64,000 nucleotides of DNA from Verrucosispora sp. NA02020 (GTDB taxonomy: Bacteria; Actinomycetota; Actinomycetes; Mycobacteriales; Micromonosporaceae): assembly GCF_013364215.1 (NCBI RefSeq), contig NZ_CP054923.1, positions 3,410,001-3,474,000 on the forward strand. The letters run 5' to 3'. Below, piece by piece: positions 1 to 9,600 of the stretch. The notes beneath the pieces are model-generated. The model did no database searches. It was not told the origin of the DNA and was given only the letters and a program-made list of their open reading frames with translations. Both the position numbers and the translations under genes were made by a program. The stretch's first letter is position 1. Every line of letters starts with the position of its first letter.

Positions 1-836
1 AACGCGTACCCGGCCCCGCGCTGCGCCACCCGGACCGCCTTCAACACGGTCTGTGCCTTGCCGCGACGCATCCACGCCCGACGGGGGTCGCGGATGGCGG
101 AGGGAGCCACCGAGGCGGTGGTCACCCGGAGGCGGCACCGCACCGACGTGGCGTCGGCGTTGACCACGACGAATCCGGTGCGGGCGGGACCCTCACCGCG
201 CCCGCGTGCCCCCACCAGACCACCGGCGCTGGCCAGGCCGGTGTGCTGGGCGGCCTGCCCGGTCACCCGGCCCGAGGTGCCCGGCGGATCGACGTCGTCG
301 AGCGCGGTGACCTCCACCTGGTTGATCCGTACACCGACCGCGGCCAGCGCGCTCAACGACGGGGACGCCCACGCCGGCAGCGTCGCCTCCGCCACCTCGA
401 CGATCAGCAGCTCGTCCGCGCCGATCTCCTCCGCGCCCAGGTCGAACTCGACCCAGGCGTGCGCCTCGACCATCCGTAGCCGGCCGTGCTGACGGCGGAT
501 CAGGGCGGCGACCCGGTCGGTGCCCTGTGCCCGGACCATCACCAGCCGGGGCAGCTCGCGGACGCCCCGGGTCGGTGCGGCCACCCGGGACCAGGCGGTC
601 TGCGAGGCGCCGTCGACGTGCAGGTCGACGCGGACGCGGACCGCCCGCCCGCCGGTGCGGACCTTGAGGACGACCGCGCCGGAGACGCCCTGGACCCGTC
701 CCAGGATCGCGACGCCCCGGGCCATCCGGTCGGCCACCAGCACCTCGGAGTCCGCGCCCGAGGCGAAGAGCGCGGGCAGACCGCGTGGCGCGGCCGGCTC
801 GTCGAACTCGGTGGCGAACCACGTGCCGACGGCCAC
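1..836 (-). CDS. Hypothetical protein, 3' part beyond left edge
   Basis: The reading frame starts at a GTG whose first base is shared with the last base of the TAG stop of the upstream gene, and stays open for about 278 codons to the window edge. The translation begins VAVGTWFATEFDEPAAPRG and alternates hydrophobic and charged residues in a way that suggests a beta-rich protein. No signal peptide, membrane segment or catalytic motif was recognised. The one-base stop/start overlap implies translational coupling with the capsule-like gene behind it, so the product may act in the same surface-glycan process, but that is inference from position only. I do not recognise the family. Confidence 0.7.
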   Translation of the reverse strand, partial: MAVGTWFATEFDEPAAPRGLPALFASGADSEVLVADRMARGVAILGRVQGVSGAVVLKVRTGGRAVRVRVDLHVDGASQTAWSRVAAPTRGVRELPRLVMVRAQGTDRVAALIRRQHGRLRMVEAHAWVEFDLGAEEIGADELLIVEVAEATLPAWASPSLSALAAVGVRINQVEVTALDDVDPPGTSGRVTGQAAQHTGLASAGGLVGARGRGEGPARTGFVVVNADATSVRCRLRVTTASVAPSAIRDPRRAWMRRGKAQTVLKAVRVAQRGAGYA

Positions 837-2491
837 TACCGGACTCCTTCCGGCGCCCGCAGGTCCGTCCGGGTCAGCACCGGTTCGCGTCGGGTCCACA
901 TCCGCGCGACGGCGTCGAACAGCGGATCGGCGTCGCTCTCGATGTGCCGGAACGCGGTCTGCACCGCCTTGAGCAGATACCCGGCGGGCCACACCTCCCA
1001 GTGCGGCACCTGCGGGGTGACCAGGTCGCTGGCGCTGCGATAGAACCAGAGCCAGAGTCGCGCCCGCTCGACCTGCTCGACCGAGATCAGCTCCTGCCCA
1101 CCGCAGAGACCGCTGACCGCCGCGTCGAGCGCCTTCCGGTACGCCTCCGGATCCTCCACCACGGTGGACAGACCACACTCGCTCCACTCGGACCACCCCG
1201 CCTGGATCACCGGGATGCCGTACGCGGGCAGCTCGTTGCTCACGCTGCCCCGGACGGTGACGCCCAGGTCGACCAGGCTCCACAGGCCGTTCTTGCTCAG
1301 CTCGCTGCTGGGCTGGAACACCATGTGCCGGTGCCGCCCGTGGCGGGCGGCGACCGAGTCGAAGAAGCCGGTGCTGTCGTAGCGGAACTGGCTCGGGTGG
1401 TCCTGGAACAGCCACTGCACCTCCGTGCAGGTGCCGGCATACCGCGCGGTCTCCTCGAACCAGTCGGCCAGGGTGGGGAAGGACTGGTGGTTGGTGCCGG
1501 GGGCGTCGGAGACCGCGTGGTTGAAGACCGCCACCACCGGCCGGGTCGGGTCGAAGCCCAGCCGCGCCGCGAAGTGGGTCCGCAGCCGGGCCCGTTCCGC
1601 GCTGTTGCTGATGTCCACGGAGGCGCTCGCACCGCCGCGCCACCAGCTCGGCCGACCCAGGTTGACCTTCGACCGCCAGGCCACCAACTCCGCGTTGCGC
1701 CGCACCTCGTCGCGCCGCGACCAGACGCGTTCGGCGAAGAAGGCGCCGATCTGGTGGGTGAGTTCACCCCGGAACGTGTGCCGGCCGGTGTCCGCCTCGG
1801 GGAACAGCGCGTACGCCTTCAGGCACCCGGTCTGCTGGGTGTGCACCACCGGTACGCCGGCCCGCCGCGCCGAGTCCACCGCGAGCCCCCAGTGGTCGTA
1901 GTCGACGTGACTGGTCACCAGCGCCACCACGGATCCGCCACCGAGCAGGGCGTCGTAGCCGGACGAGATGGCCCGGGCCAACGCCTCCCGCCGCCGGTAG
2001 CGGGGGTCGGCGCCGGGCTCCTCGGGCGGGCGGGGCCGCCTGGTCACCCGGCAGTAGGTGGCGCTGACGAACTCGGCCAGCGTCGCCGCGTCGATCGACG
2101 GGCCGGGGGTCAACCGCCTGCCGAACAGCTCCACCGGCACCTGCTCGGGCGTACCCGACCGGGCCGGGCCCTCGACAAGCTGATAGAGGTCCACCACCTC
2201 GGTCGCGCCGTACGCCCGGGCGAGACGCTCGACGAGCTTCACGTCGAACTCGGTCCACAGCGCCTCGTGCCACATCTGCTCGACGCCGGTGACGACGACG
2301 AGCTGGGCGGGCACGATCCGGCGGATCGCGTTGGCGACCGCCAGGTTGCGCATCGCCACTCGGATGTCCTGGTGGAACACCTCGACGACGAGGTACCGCT
2401 CCGACGACGCGGCGCCCACGTTCTTGCGCCAGTAGACAGCGGCGGAGTCGAGGAACGCCTCGAACTCCTTCTTGTCAGCCCCGAGCCACAC
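836..2491 (-). CDS. Capsule/surface polysaccharide biosynthesis-like protein
   Basis: Predicted 551-residue soluble protein. The frame is open further upstream, but that extension is a P450 pseudogene remnant, so I chose the GTG at 2491, which has a strong GGAGAAGGA ribosome site about 8 bases before it (product starts MWLGADKKEFEAFLDSA). Regions such as VVALVTSHVDYDHWGLA, VVAVFNHAVSDAPG and the late segment GVTVRGSVSNELPAYGIPVI resemble the two Rossmann-like halves of capsule polysaccharide export/biosynthesis proteins (KpsS/LipB-like or surface carbohydrate synthesis proteins), where a late GS.SxE motif binds nucleotide sugar. It is the first gene of a coupled pair with the gene at 1-836. 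Its acceptor and sugar cannot be read from sequence; assignment is by overall resemblance only. Confidence 0.6.
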   Translation of the reverse strand: MWLGADKKEFEAFLDSAAVYWRKNVGAASSERYLVVEVFHQDIRVAMRNLAVANAIRRIVPAQLVVVTGVEQMWHEALWTEFDVKLVERLARAYGATEVVDLYQLVEGPARSGTPEQVPVELFGRRLTPGPSIDAATLAEFVSATYCRVTRRPRPPEEPGADPRYRRREALARAISSGYDALLGGGSVVALVTSHVDYDHWGLAVDSARRAGVPVVHTQQTGCLKAYALFPEADTGRHTFRGELTHQIGAFFAERVWSRRDEVRRNAELVAWRSKVNLGRPSWWRGGASASVDISNSAERARLRTHFAARLGFDPTRPVVAVFNHAVSDAPGTNHQSFPTLADWFEETARYAGTCTEVQWLFQDHPSQFRYDSTGFFDSVAARHGRHRHMVFQPSSELSKNGLWSLVDLGVTVRGSVSNELPAYGIPVIQAGWSEWSECGLSTVVEDPEAYRKALDAAVSGLCGGQELISVEQVERARLWLWFYRSASDLVTPQVPHWEVWPAGYLLKAVQTAFRHIESDADPLFDAVARMWTRREPVLTRTDLRAPEGVR

Positions 2492-2611
2492 CCGAAACCC
2501 GTCCTTCTCCCGATACGTGAGTCGGCGTCGGACGCTACGGCCACGGTACGCACGGGAGCCGAACGGACGGTGACCGGCCGGTGAAGAACCCCGATCCGGC
2601 GCGGCGGGCGC

Positions 2612-2790
2612 ACCCAGCAGTGCGACGGTGATCTGTTCACCGGGGCATCGGTGGCCGGTGCGGGGGTCGCCGCCGCCCCCTTGCCGAACAGCGTGCCGCG
2701 GATCGGTTCCGGGATCGCCCCGTGCCGCCGGACGTGGCGCTCGTCGTAGAAGAAGCGGGCGGATCAAACCGGCCCCGCCGGACACGAACG
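2612..2790 (-). pseudogene. Decayed CYP152-type cytochrome P450 remnant
   Basis: Two pieces of one protein family lie head to tail in different frames. The first piece (about 2687-2763) reads SARFFYDERHVRRHGAIPEP then IRGTLFGKG, matching the early region of fatty-acid peroxygenase P450s (Bacillus subtilis CypC: VFYDTDRFQRQNALP, KSLFG). A TGA immediately precedes it, and the preceding frame (PAPFVSGGAG) looks like the residues expected just before, so a frameshift is likely there too. The second piece (about 2612-2683) reads QGGGGDPRTGHRCPGEQITV, the heme-cysteine loop of the same family (CypC: GHRCPGEGITIEV). Roughly 250 to 300 residues between them are missing. The join lies in a G-rich run that both ends could share. 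Family match is from memory, not a search. Confidence 0.7.
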
Positions 2791-2862
2791 GGGCGGGGCA
2801 CGCGCGCCGAGCCCACCGTCGGCGGTGGTAGCGGGGTGGCGCAGCGGTTGCGGGAACCCGGT

Positions 2863-2878
2863 AAGTAAGTGTTTACTT
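2863..2878. promoter_or_regulatory. Putative TetR operator overlapping the regulator's own start
   Basis: Perfect inverted repeat AAGTAA-GTGT-TTACTT. This form is typical of actinobacterial TetR-family operators. It ends 5 bases before the ATG at 2884, so bound repressor would block transcription or initiation of the regulator and the amidohydrolase behind it. Autoregulation is inferred. Confidence 0.7.
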
Positions 2879-2883
2879 ATGTG

Positions 2884-3462
2884 ATGGGTCGTCGGGACGA
2901 GATCATCGACGTGGCGCTGCGTCTCTTCGCCGAGCAGGGCTACCGGGCCACCACGATCACGCAGATCGAGGCCGCCGCCGGGCTGTCTCCCGGCGCGGGC
3001 GGGCTCTACCGCCACGTCGGGTCGAAACGCGAACTGCTCGTGGCCGCCTTCGACCGGGTCCTACACAGTCGCCGTGCCGCACAGGCCCAACCCGGGATCG
3101 CCGACCTCACCGCCCCGCGTACCGCGATCGCGGTCGCCGGCCGGGCGGTGCTCGCCACCGTCGAGGCGGACCGGGACCTCTACCGACTCGTCCTACGCGG
3201 CGGCGGCGACCTGCCGGTCGACCTCACCGACGTCTACCAGCGGCTGTTCCAACCGGGCTTCGACGAGGTCGCCGCCTGGCTGGCGCAGCTCGCCGGCGAC
3301 CGTCCCCGGTTCGACGCGGAGGCCGTCGCCGCCGTGAGTCTGTCGTCGCTGTTCTATTTCGCGATCAGCGAGTTCACCTACGGCTGCCCGCCGGGACACG
3401 TCGCGCGGGACCGCTTCCTCGCGGCGTGGGCCGAGGGGCTGCTCGCCCAACTCGGAGCGTGA
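2884..3462 (+). CDS. TetR-family transcriptional regulator
   Basis: 192 residues from the ATG at 2884 (MGRRDEIIDVALRLFAEQGY). Residues 3-50 form a classic TetR helix-turn-helix with RATTITQIEAAAGLS and a following LYRHVGSKRELLVAAFDRVL segment; the remainder is the variable helical ligand-binding and dimer domain. An in-frame GTG at 2869 lies inside the palindromic operator and would add five residues; no convincing ribosome site precedes either start, so the message may be leaderless or nearly so. The amidohydrolase gene starts one base after the stop codon, so the two are almost certainly co-transcribed and the regulator probably responds to a substrate or product of that enzyme. Confidence 0.9.
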   Translation: MGRRDEIIDVALRLFAEQGYRATTITQIEAAAGLSPGAGGLYRHVGSKRELLVAAFDRVLHSRRAAQAQPGIADLTAPRTAIAVAGRAVLATVEADRDLYRLVLRGGGDLPVDLTDVYQRLFQPGFDEVAAWLAQLAGDRPRFDAEAVAAVSLSSLFYFAISEFTYGCPPGHVARDRFLAAWAEGLLAQLGA

Positions 3463-3463
3463 C

Positions 3464-5116
3464 ATGAGGACCGTCTTCAGCGGCGGCACGATCCGCACCA
3501 TGGACCCCGCCCACCCGGTCGTCGAGGCGGTGGCGATCGACGGCGAGGTGATTCTCTCGGCCGGGGACGCGGTGACCGTACGCGCCGCCGCCGGCCCCGG
3601 CGCGCCCGTGCACGACCTCGCCGGCCGGACCCTGCTACCCGGCTTCGTCGACCCGCACCACCACCTCTATCTGGTGGCCGCTGACGAGCACACCCGGGCC
3701 TTCGACGCGCATCCCGCGACACTGCGCGAGCTGCTCGACCGGATCGCCGCCGTCGTCCGTGCCGACCACGGCACCGGCTGGCTGCGCCTGCACGGGGTAC
3801 GCCCGCTGCACCTGGCCGAGGGCCGCCTGCCGACCGCCTCCGAACTGGACACCGCCTGCCCGGACCGGCCGTTGCACCTGTTCTCGGTCACCTATCACGA
3901 GTCCACGGTCAACTCCGCCGGCCTGGCCGCCCTCGGGTACGGCAGCGCCACACCCGACCCGGGCGGCGGCCACCTGGAACGGGACCGCCGTGGACGCCCC
4001 ACCGGCGTCCTCGTCGAACAGGCCAGCTTCGTCGCCGAGTCGCTGACCCGCCGCGCCACCGGCGACGACGACGCCTGGGTGGATCGCGCCGTCGCGCACA
4101 GCCGGATCCTGGCCCGGCACGGCATCACCCGCATCGGCGACCTCGCGGTGCCGCCGGAGGGCGCCGCCCGGTACGCCCGCGCCGCGCCCGAGTTGGCGGT
4201 GACCGTGCACCGCTGGCATGTCGGCGCGGCCGAGATCGGTGACCCCACCCTGCCCGACCTCGACCCGGATCGGGATCACGGACATCCCCGTACCCCGCTC
4301 GGTGGCTTCAAGCTCCTCGTCGACGGCGGCGAGCGGTGCGACCTGTGCCTCACGGGTGGACAGATGCTCCGTTCGGTCGCCGGCATGCCCCGGGCGCTGC
4401 TGCGGCACGGGCGCCGGGCCCTGGCCCTGTCCCGGCGTGGTGGCACCCCGACCCGCCGCCCGGACGGCCGCTGGCACAACGGCCTTCGCGTGCTGGATCG
4501 TGACCGGCTGACCACCGCCGTCCGGGCGGCGGTCGACCGTGGCCTGCCGCCGGCCCTGCACGCGGTCGGAAACGGTGCCCTCGCCGACGCCCTCGCCGCC
4601 GTCGACGGGCTCGACACCCCGATCCGGATCGAGCACGCGATGGTCTGCGATCCGGCCACCGCGCGTCGGCTCGCCGACGCGGGCGTGCACGTGGTCACGC
4701 AGCCGTCCTTCCTGCACGACCTCGGCGCGGAGCTGACGGTGCTCCCGTTGCCCGCACCGTTGCGGCTCGTCCCGCTGCGCACGTTGCGCGACGCCGGAGC
4801 GTCCGTGGCGGCCAGCACCGACTATCCCGCCGGCACGCTCTCGCCTCTGGTCGGCATCCAGGCCGCGGTCACCCGACGCGTGGCGGGCGGCGACATCGTC
4901 CACCCGGACGAGGGTCTCACCGTCACCGAAGCCCTGGCGGCCTACACCCGGGACGCCGCCGTGGCGCTGGGGCTGGCCGGCCGGGCCGGTGTGCTGCGCC
5001 CCGGGGCCGCCGCCGACCTGGTCGAACTGGACCAGGACCCGGTGCACGCCGACCCCGACCATCTCGGCGACATCGCCGTCACCGGCACCTGGTGCGCCGG
5101 CCGCCGGACCGCCTGA
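3464..5116 (+). CDS. YtcJ-like metal-dependent amidohydrolase
   Basis: 550 residues, the usual length of the amidohydrolase_3/YtcJ group (relatives include N-substituted formamide deformylase NfdA). The N-terminal beta-sandwich part leads to the metal-binding HHH at 65-67 (GFVDPHHHLYL). Further on are HAVGNGALADAL, RIEHAMVCDP and the late STDYPAGTLSPLVGIQ, which carries the conserved metal Asp. It ends with the usual LRPGAAADLVELD strand. It probably hydrolyses an amide or related C-N bond of a small molecule in the cytoplasm. It is the second gene of a two-gene unit with the TetR regulator (1-base gap) and is likely derepressed through the 2863-2878 operator. Substrates in this family are too diverse to name one. 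Confidence 0.85.
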   Translation: MRTVFSGGTIRTMDPAHPVVEAVAIDGEVILSAGDAVTVRAAAGPGAPVHDLAGRTLLPGFVDPHHHLYLVAADEHTRAFDAHPATLRELLDRIAAVVRADHGTGWLRLHGVRPLHLAEGRLPTASELDTACPDRPLHLFSVTYHESTVNSAGLAALGYGSATPDPGGGHLERDRRGRPTGVLVEQASFVAESLTRRATGDDDAWVDRAVAHSRILARHGITRIGDLAVPPEGAARYARAAPELAVTVHRWHVGAAEIGDPTLPDLDPDRDHGHPRTPLGGFKLLVDGGERCDLCLTGGQMLRSVAGMPRALLRHGRRALALSRRGGTPTRRPDGRWHNGLRVLDRDRLTTAVRAAVDRGLPPALHAVGNGALADALAAVDGLDTPIRIEHAMVCDPATARRLADAGVHVVTQPSFLHDLGAELTVLPLPAPLRLVPLRTLRDAGASVAASTDYPAGTLSPLVGIQAAVTRRVAGGDIVHPDEGLTVTEALAAYTRDAAVALGLAGRAGVLRPGAAADLVELDQDPVHADPDHLGDIAVTGTWCAGRRTA

Positions 5117-5151
5117 GCCGCCCTCGTCCCGAGACGGTCAGGTCGACGCGA

Positions 5152-5195
5152 CGACGGTGGTCCACGCTCCGGGACCGGAACGTGGACCACCGTCG
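5152..5195. terminator. Bidirectional hairpin between convergent genes
   Basis: Perfect 15-base arms at 5152-5166 and 5181-5195; four further bases pair inside the loop (TCCG with CGGA). It lies between the rightward amidohydrolase and the leftward M14 peptidase and probably terminates both. No U-tract, as usual in high-GC actinomycetes. Confidence 0.8.
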
Positions 5196-5216
5196 GGTCA
5201 GCGATCGCGTCGAAGA

Positions 5217-6338
5217 TCAGAACTCACATTGCTGCGGGAACTTGGCGCAGGTGGAGATCGAGGCACCCCGCGCCGGGATGTCGCTCCACCGGTCGGCGTC
5301 GACGTCGGCCAGCGAGCCGTCACTGATCGAGTCGACGATGGCCCAGAGCCCGTCGACGTTCTGCTTGATCAGGTAGCCGCTGCTCTTGTGGCCGATGCCG
5401 CCGCGCGACTCGAAGAACATCGCGTTGCTGCGCCAGTTGGCGTACTCGCCGCGCGGCCCGGGGCCGTTGAGCATGGCGGCCGAGGTGACGCCCTCCGGGA
5501 TGTTGATGTACGGGTAGCGGGTCACGTTGACCACTCCGCTGCGACCCGCCGCGTCCGCGGCCACCACGCCCATCCGGCGTACGGTGTCCCACTGCTGCGG
5601 GGTGAGCATGCCAGGGTCGAGGGAGATGCCGACCGAGAACGTGGTCATCTCGTCGGTGTCGCCGACGACGTACGTGCCCTGGTGGTGCAGGTCGATGATG
5701 TGGTGTGGTTTGAAGTCGGCCCAGACGTACCAGAACGCCTGCGACTCGACGGCACGGTGCCGGGTGTAGTTGGCGAAGGCCTGCTCGGACAGCGGCGCCT
5801 GACCGAGACCGGCCCGGACCGCGTTGAGCCGGTCGAAGATCGGCCGGTCCACTCCCCAGTCGCGGTTGAGGTCGACGTTGTGGACGCTGTCCTGCCGCCG
5901 GTACGCGTCGGAACCGTCCGGGTTGTAGATCGGGACGACCGCGAAGCTGACCTGCTGCAACACCTCCCGCGCGTGCTTACCGCCGGAGACGAGCGTCTTC
6001 AGGAAGCCCAACGAGGCCTCGGCGCCGTACGGCTCGTTGCCGTGGATGCGGCCCTGGATCCAGATCCGGGTGCTGCCGGTGCCGATGAAGGCCACCTCCA
6101 GCGGGCGGCCCTGGCCACTGCGGCCGACCTCCTGCACCCGCAGGGCGCCCTTGCTGCGGGCCTGCAACGCACGCAGCTCGGCCGAGACCTCGGTGGCGCT
6201 GAGCATCGAGGAGCGGTTGACGGTCTCCTGGTTCGGCGGCACGAACGGCCCGTTCGCCTGGGCGGTTCCGGGTACGACGGCGGGGGCGAGCAGGAGCGCG
6301 GCGAGGAGGATGAGATGCCGGCGACGTGGTCTGGACAC
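5217..6338 (-). CDS. Secreted M14 zinc carboxypeptidase
   Basis: 373 residues from a GTG with GAAGGGA upstream. A Sec signal peptide is visible (MSRPRRRHLILLAALLLAP, cleavage likely after TAQA near residue 28). The M14 fold carries zinc ligands H99 and E102 in GRIHGNEPYG, then PIYNPDG and NVDLNRDW, a third zinc histidine in IIDLHHQGTY, and the general-base glutamate E310 in FFESRGG. The enzyme should act outside the cell on C-terminal residues of peptides or on cell-wall peptide. There is no long C-terminal domain; two C-terminal cysteines (TCAKFPQQCEF) may form a disulphide. It is monocistronic, with hairpins on its downstream side. Confidence 0.9.
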   Translation of the reverse strand: MSRPRRRHLILLAALLLAPAVVPGTAQANGPFVPPNQETVNRSSMLSATEVSAELRALQARSKGALRVQEVGRSGQGRPLEVAFIGTGSTRIWIQGRIHGNEPYGAEASLGFLKTLVSGGKHAREVLQQVSFAVVPIYNPDGSDAYRRQDSVHNVDLNRDWGVDRPIFDRLNAVRAGLGQAPLSEQAFANYTRHRAVESQAFWYVWADFKPHHIIDLHHQGTYVVGDTDEMTTFSVGISLDPGMLTPQQWDTVRRMGVVAADAAGRSGVVNVTRYPYINIPEGVTSAAMLNGPGPRGEYANWRSNAMFFESRGGIGHKSSGYLIKQNVDGLWAIVDSISDGSLADVDADRWSDIPARGASISTCAKFPQQCEF

Positions 6339-6598
6339 TGGTGACGTCCCTTCTCGGGTGACCGCGGGTAGCGCCCAGCAAGACGATCGTGTGCGACTCC
6401 GCGCGCCGGTGAGCGCCGCTGTGCTGGCTGGCTGCGACCTTCCCGGTCGGAAGGCTCCGCGGTGCGCTCATTCAACAAGGGGGCGTTTTCGCAGGTCAAG
6501 GGCGGTGGAGAAGTTCCGTCGTCTGTTCAGGATCGGGTGCTCGCGGCTCCGTCGAATGTCCTACGCGGCCCGCTCCGCCACCCGTCGCCGGGTACGCC
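6339..6598. other. Gene-less region upstream of the M14 peptidase gene
   Basis: Upstream region of the leftward peptidase gene. It contains no credible ORF. I did not find a confident promoter. Its right end borders the terminator pair of the xylanase gene. Confidence 0.5.
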
Positions 6599-6671
6599 GA
6601 TGGCGGCCATCGCTCTGCGCGATGGCCGCCATCCGCCGACTCCGGCCCCGGCGTCGACCGGGGCCGGAGTC
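6599..6671. terminator. Tandem hairpin terminators after the GH10 xylanase gene
   Basis: Two perfect 14-bp hairpins in series: arms 6599-6612/6620-6633 with a 7-base loop, and 6638-6651/6658-6671 with a 6-base loop. The second ends 5 bases from the xylanase stop codon. A double terminator fits a strongly transcribed secreted-enzyme gene. Confidence 0.8.
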
Positions 6672-6676
6672 GACTC

Positions 6677-9600
6677 CTACAGGTTGGCGCAGTATCCGAC
6701 GCTGTGGGTGCTGGCGCCGGGTTTCAGGGTGCGGTTCCAGTCCACACCGCTGATCCGGTAGCTGCCGTCGTCCTGGCGTTCCCGGGTGAAGTTCCACGCG
6801 GTGTAGATGTCGCCCTCCAGGTCGACGATCGCGGTCCAGGCCACCGGCTTGTCGCCGGTGTTGGTGGCGGTGACGGTGGCGCAGTAGCCCCCGCCGCTGT
6901 CGGAGTTCCACCGGGCCACCCGGGTGAGCGTGACCTCCACGGTGGAGCCCTCGACCAGCCGGCCGACGCCCCAACGGGCGGTGCTCTGGTAGCCGACACC
7001 CTCCTGCTCGGCCCAGTTGCGGATCGACGTGCGCGTACCACCGGAGGCGTCGTTGACCTGGAAGTCCAGGCCGTGGAACGTGTCGATGCCGCCGTACTCG
7101 AGCAGGCTGATCGCGGCCTCGACGGTGTAGCCCGTCGCGGTCCGCACGGCCGCGCTGGTCAACCGTCCCGCCTGGAACCCCTCGTCACCGGTGCCGAACG
7201 ACACCACGTTGTCGGCGTTGATCCGGATCTGGGTGTCGTCGTAGCGGAAGGAGCCGTTCTTGGCGTTGCCCGCGTCGACGTAGATCTCGACCGAGTCCTG
7301 GGTCCACGGGTCCGACCCGGAGACGTCCACCTCCGGATCGGTCACCTCGGCCAGCACGTAGAGCGTCTGGTCCCGCCACAGCGTACGGACCTGCGCCACC
7401 GCCCCGTCGGTGCCGGAGACCTGCTTCGCCGTGGTCACCGTGCTCGCCTGCGCCCAGACGGTGTCCACCGTGCCGTCGACCACCGGCGCGCTCGGTGCCC
7501 GGCGCACCTCCAGGTACGACAACTCCTCCACCAGGGTCAGGGTGCCCACCGCACCCGGCGTGTTCCAGCCGGAGGTGGTGCCGTCGTCGGTGACCCGGAC
7601 GTCGAGGGAGAGCGTGTCGCCCCGGGTCGCCTCGGTCAGCGGCAGGTGGGCGACCAGGTGGTAGCCGCCGTCCCGGGCCGCCGCCACCGCCGGTACGTCA
7701 CCCGTGCCGTCCCGCCGGACCCGGTAGGTCTCCCCGTTCAGGACGAACTCGACCCGGTCGTCGGCGGAGACCGTGGCATCGGTGACCGTGACGTAGGCGG
7801 TGAGGTGGTCCGGTGCCCAGCGCAACTGGAACCGGGCCGCCTCCTCCACCGGGTGCAGCGGCAGCTTGCGCCAGGTCAGATCCGTCGGTGCGGCGGCCGT
7901 CAGGGGTACGTCCCCGGCGAAGACGGTGGCGGTGCGCAGCCGGGCGGGCAGCTCCCCGTCGACCGCGCCGTAGTAGGCGGGCTTGGCGCGCAGGCTGTCG
8001 TCGAAGAGCAGCGGCGCGCCGTTGCCGGACCGCCACGAGCGACCGTCGGTCAACCCCCACACGGTGACGGCCAGCAGATCGTCGGTGTGCTCCCGGAAGA
8101 TCCGGAACGCGTCCCGGTAGTAGTAGCCCTGCTCGATCAGGTTCGCCTGGGTGACCGGCGTGCCGGTGGTGACGTCGAGTTCCGTGACGGCCTGCGTCAC
8201 CGGCAGGTCGGTGAACGCGTCCAGCGCCGCCTCCAGGCTGCTCACCGGCGTGGCCAGCGAGACGTGGAACTGGTGGCCCACGCCGTCGACCGGCACACCC
8301 CGGGCGATCAGCCGCTCCACCAGTGCCCGGTAGCGGGCCTGCTTGCCGCTCTGCTCGGTGTTGTAGTCGTTGATGAACAGGGTCACCGGGTCGGTGCCGT
8401 CGACCGCGTACACGTCGTTGAACGCCTCGTCGGCGTACTCGAACGTCAGGTCGATGAAGGACTCGCCGAGGATCCGGTACCACTCGCTGCGGCGCAGGCC
8501 GTCGGTGTACTCGCCGCTGTCGCTGACCACCTCGTTGACCGCGTCGAAGGCGTTCAGCGGGTTGGTGGCGGAGCCGAAGGCGCCGTACCGCTCACTCAGT
8601 GACCGGGCGACGGCGAAGATGTGCGTGCGCAGCCGCTCGCGCAGCACCTGCTGGTCGGCGGCGGACGTGCCCAGCGGCTGCCCGGCCGCGTCCTGGAAGA
8701 ACCAGGCCGGCGTCTGGCTGTGCCAGACCAGCACGTGACCGTAGACCTTCAGGTCGTTGTCGCGGGCGAAGTCCATCAGGGTCAGCGCCTGGTCGTGCGG
8801 GCGGAAGGCGCCCTCGTCGTCGTACCAGGCCTCCGGCTTCATGTGGTTCTCCGCCGTGATCTGGTTGAAGTGCCGGGTCAGCAGTTGCGCGGCGGCACCC
8901 TCGGTCTCCCGGCCGTCGATCGCCACCCCGACCGGGAAGTCGGTGGTCTCGTGTATGCCGGTGAGGTCCTCCACCACCGGCGGCTCGGGCACCCGGACGA
9001 CGATGTCGTCGGCGAGGAAGTCACTGGTGTTGCCGGGCACGTCCGCGCCCTGCCAGCGGGTCTCGACGTAGAGGTACGCGCTCTCCGCCGCCGGCACCGT
9101 GAAGCGGGCCGTCACCTGCGTCCACCCGGTGTTGGTGACGGTGGTGAACTGGGCCAGGGTGGCGAACGACTGGCTGCCGCCGCTGGTGCTGGCCAGGCTG
9201 AGCCAGACCTCGTCGGTCGGCTGGCCCTCGGCGAAGCGCAGCCAGGCGCTGAACTCGTACGTCACACCCGGCTCGACGAGCCCGGTCACGTCCCGGCCGA
9301 GCCCGGCGCCCTGGTTGACCCGGTCGCTGACCAGCGCCGCGGCCTCCCCGCCGTGTGCGACGTCGGTCAGCGTGACGCTCGGCGCCCCCGGCCCGCCGTC
9401 GCGTGGGCCCCAACCGTCCAACCCGTCCTCGAAGTCGGTGTCGACGACCACCGTGCCCGGCGCCGGTCCGGTGCCGCCGTCCGGCGCGGTGACCAGTACG
9501 TCGTCGAGCAGGAACGGGGTGGTCCCCTCCGCCTCGACGTAGAGGGTGGCCGCGCTGAGCCCGGTGGGCAGCGTGTAGTCGCCGCCGATCCGCACCCACT

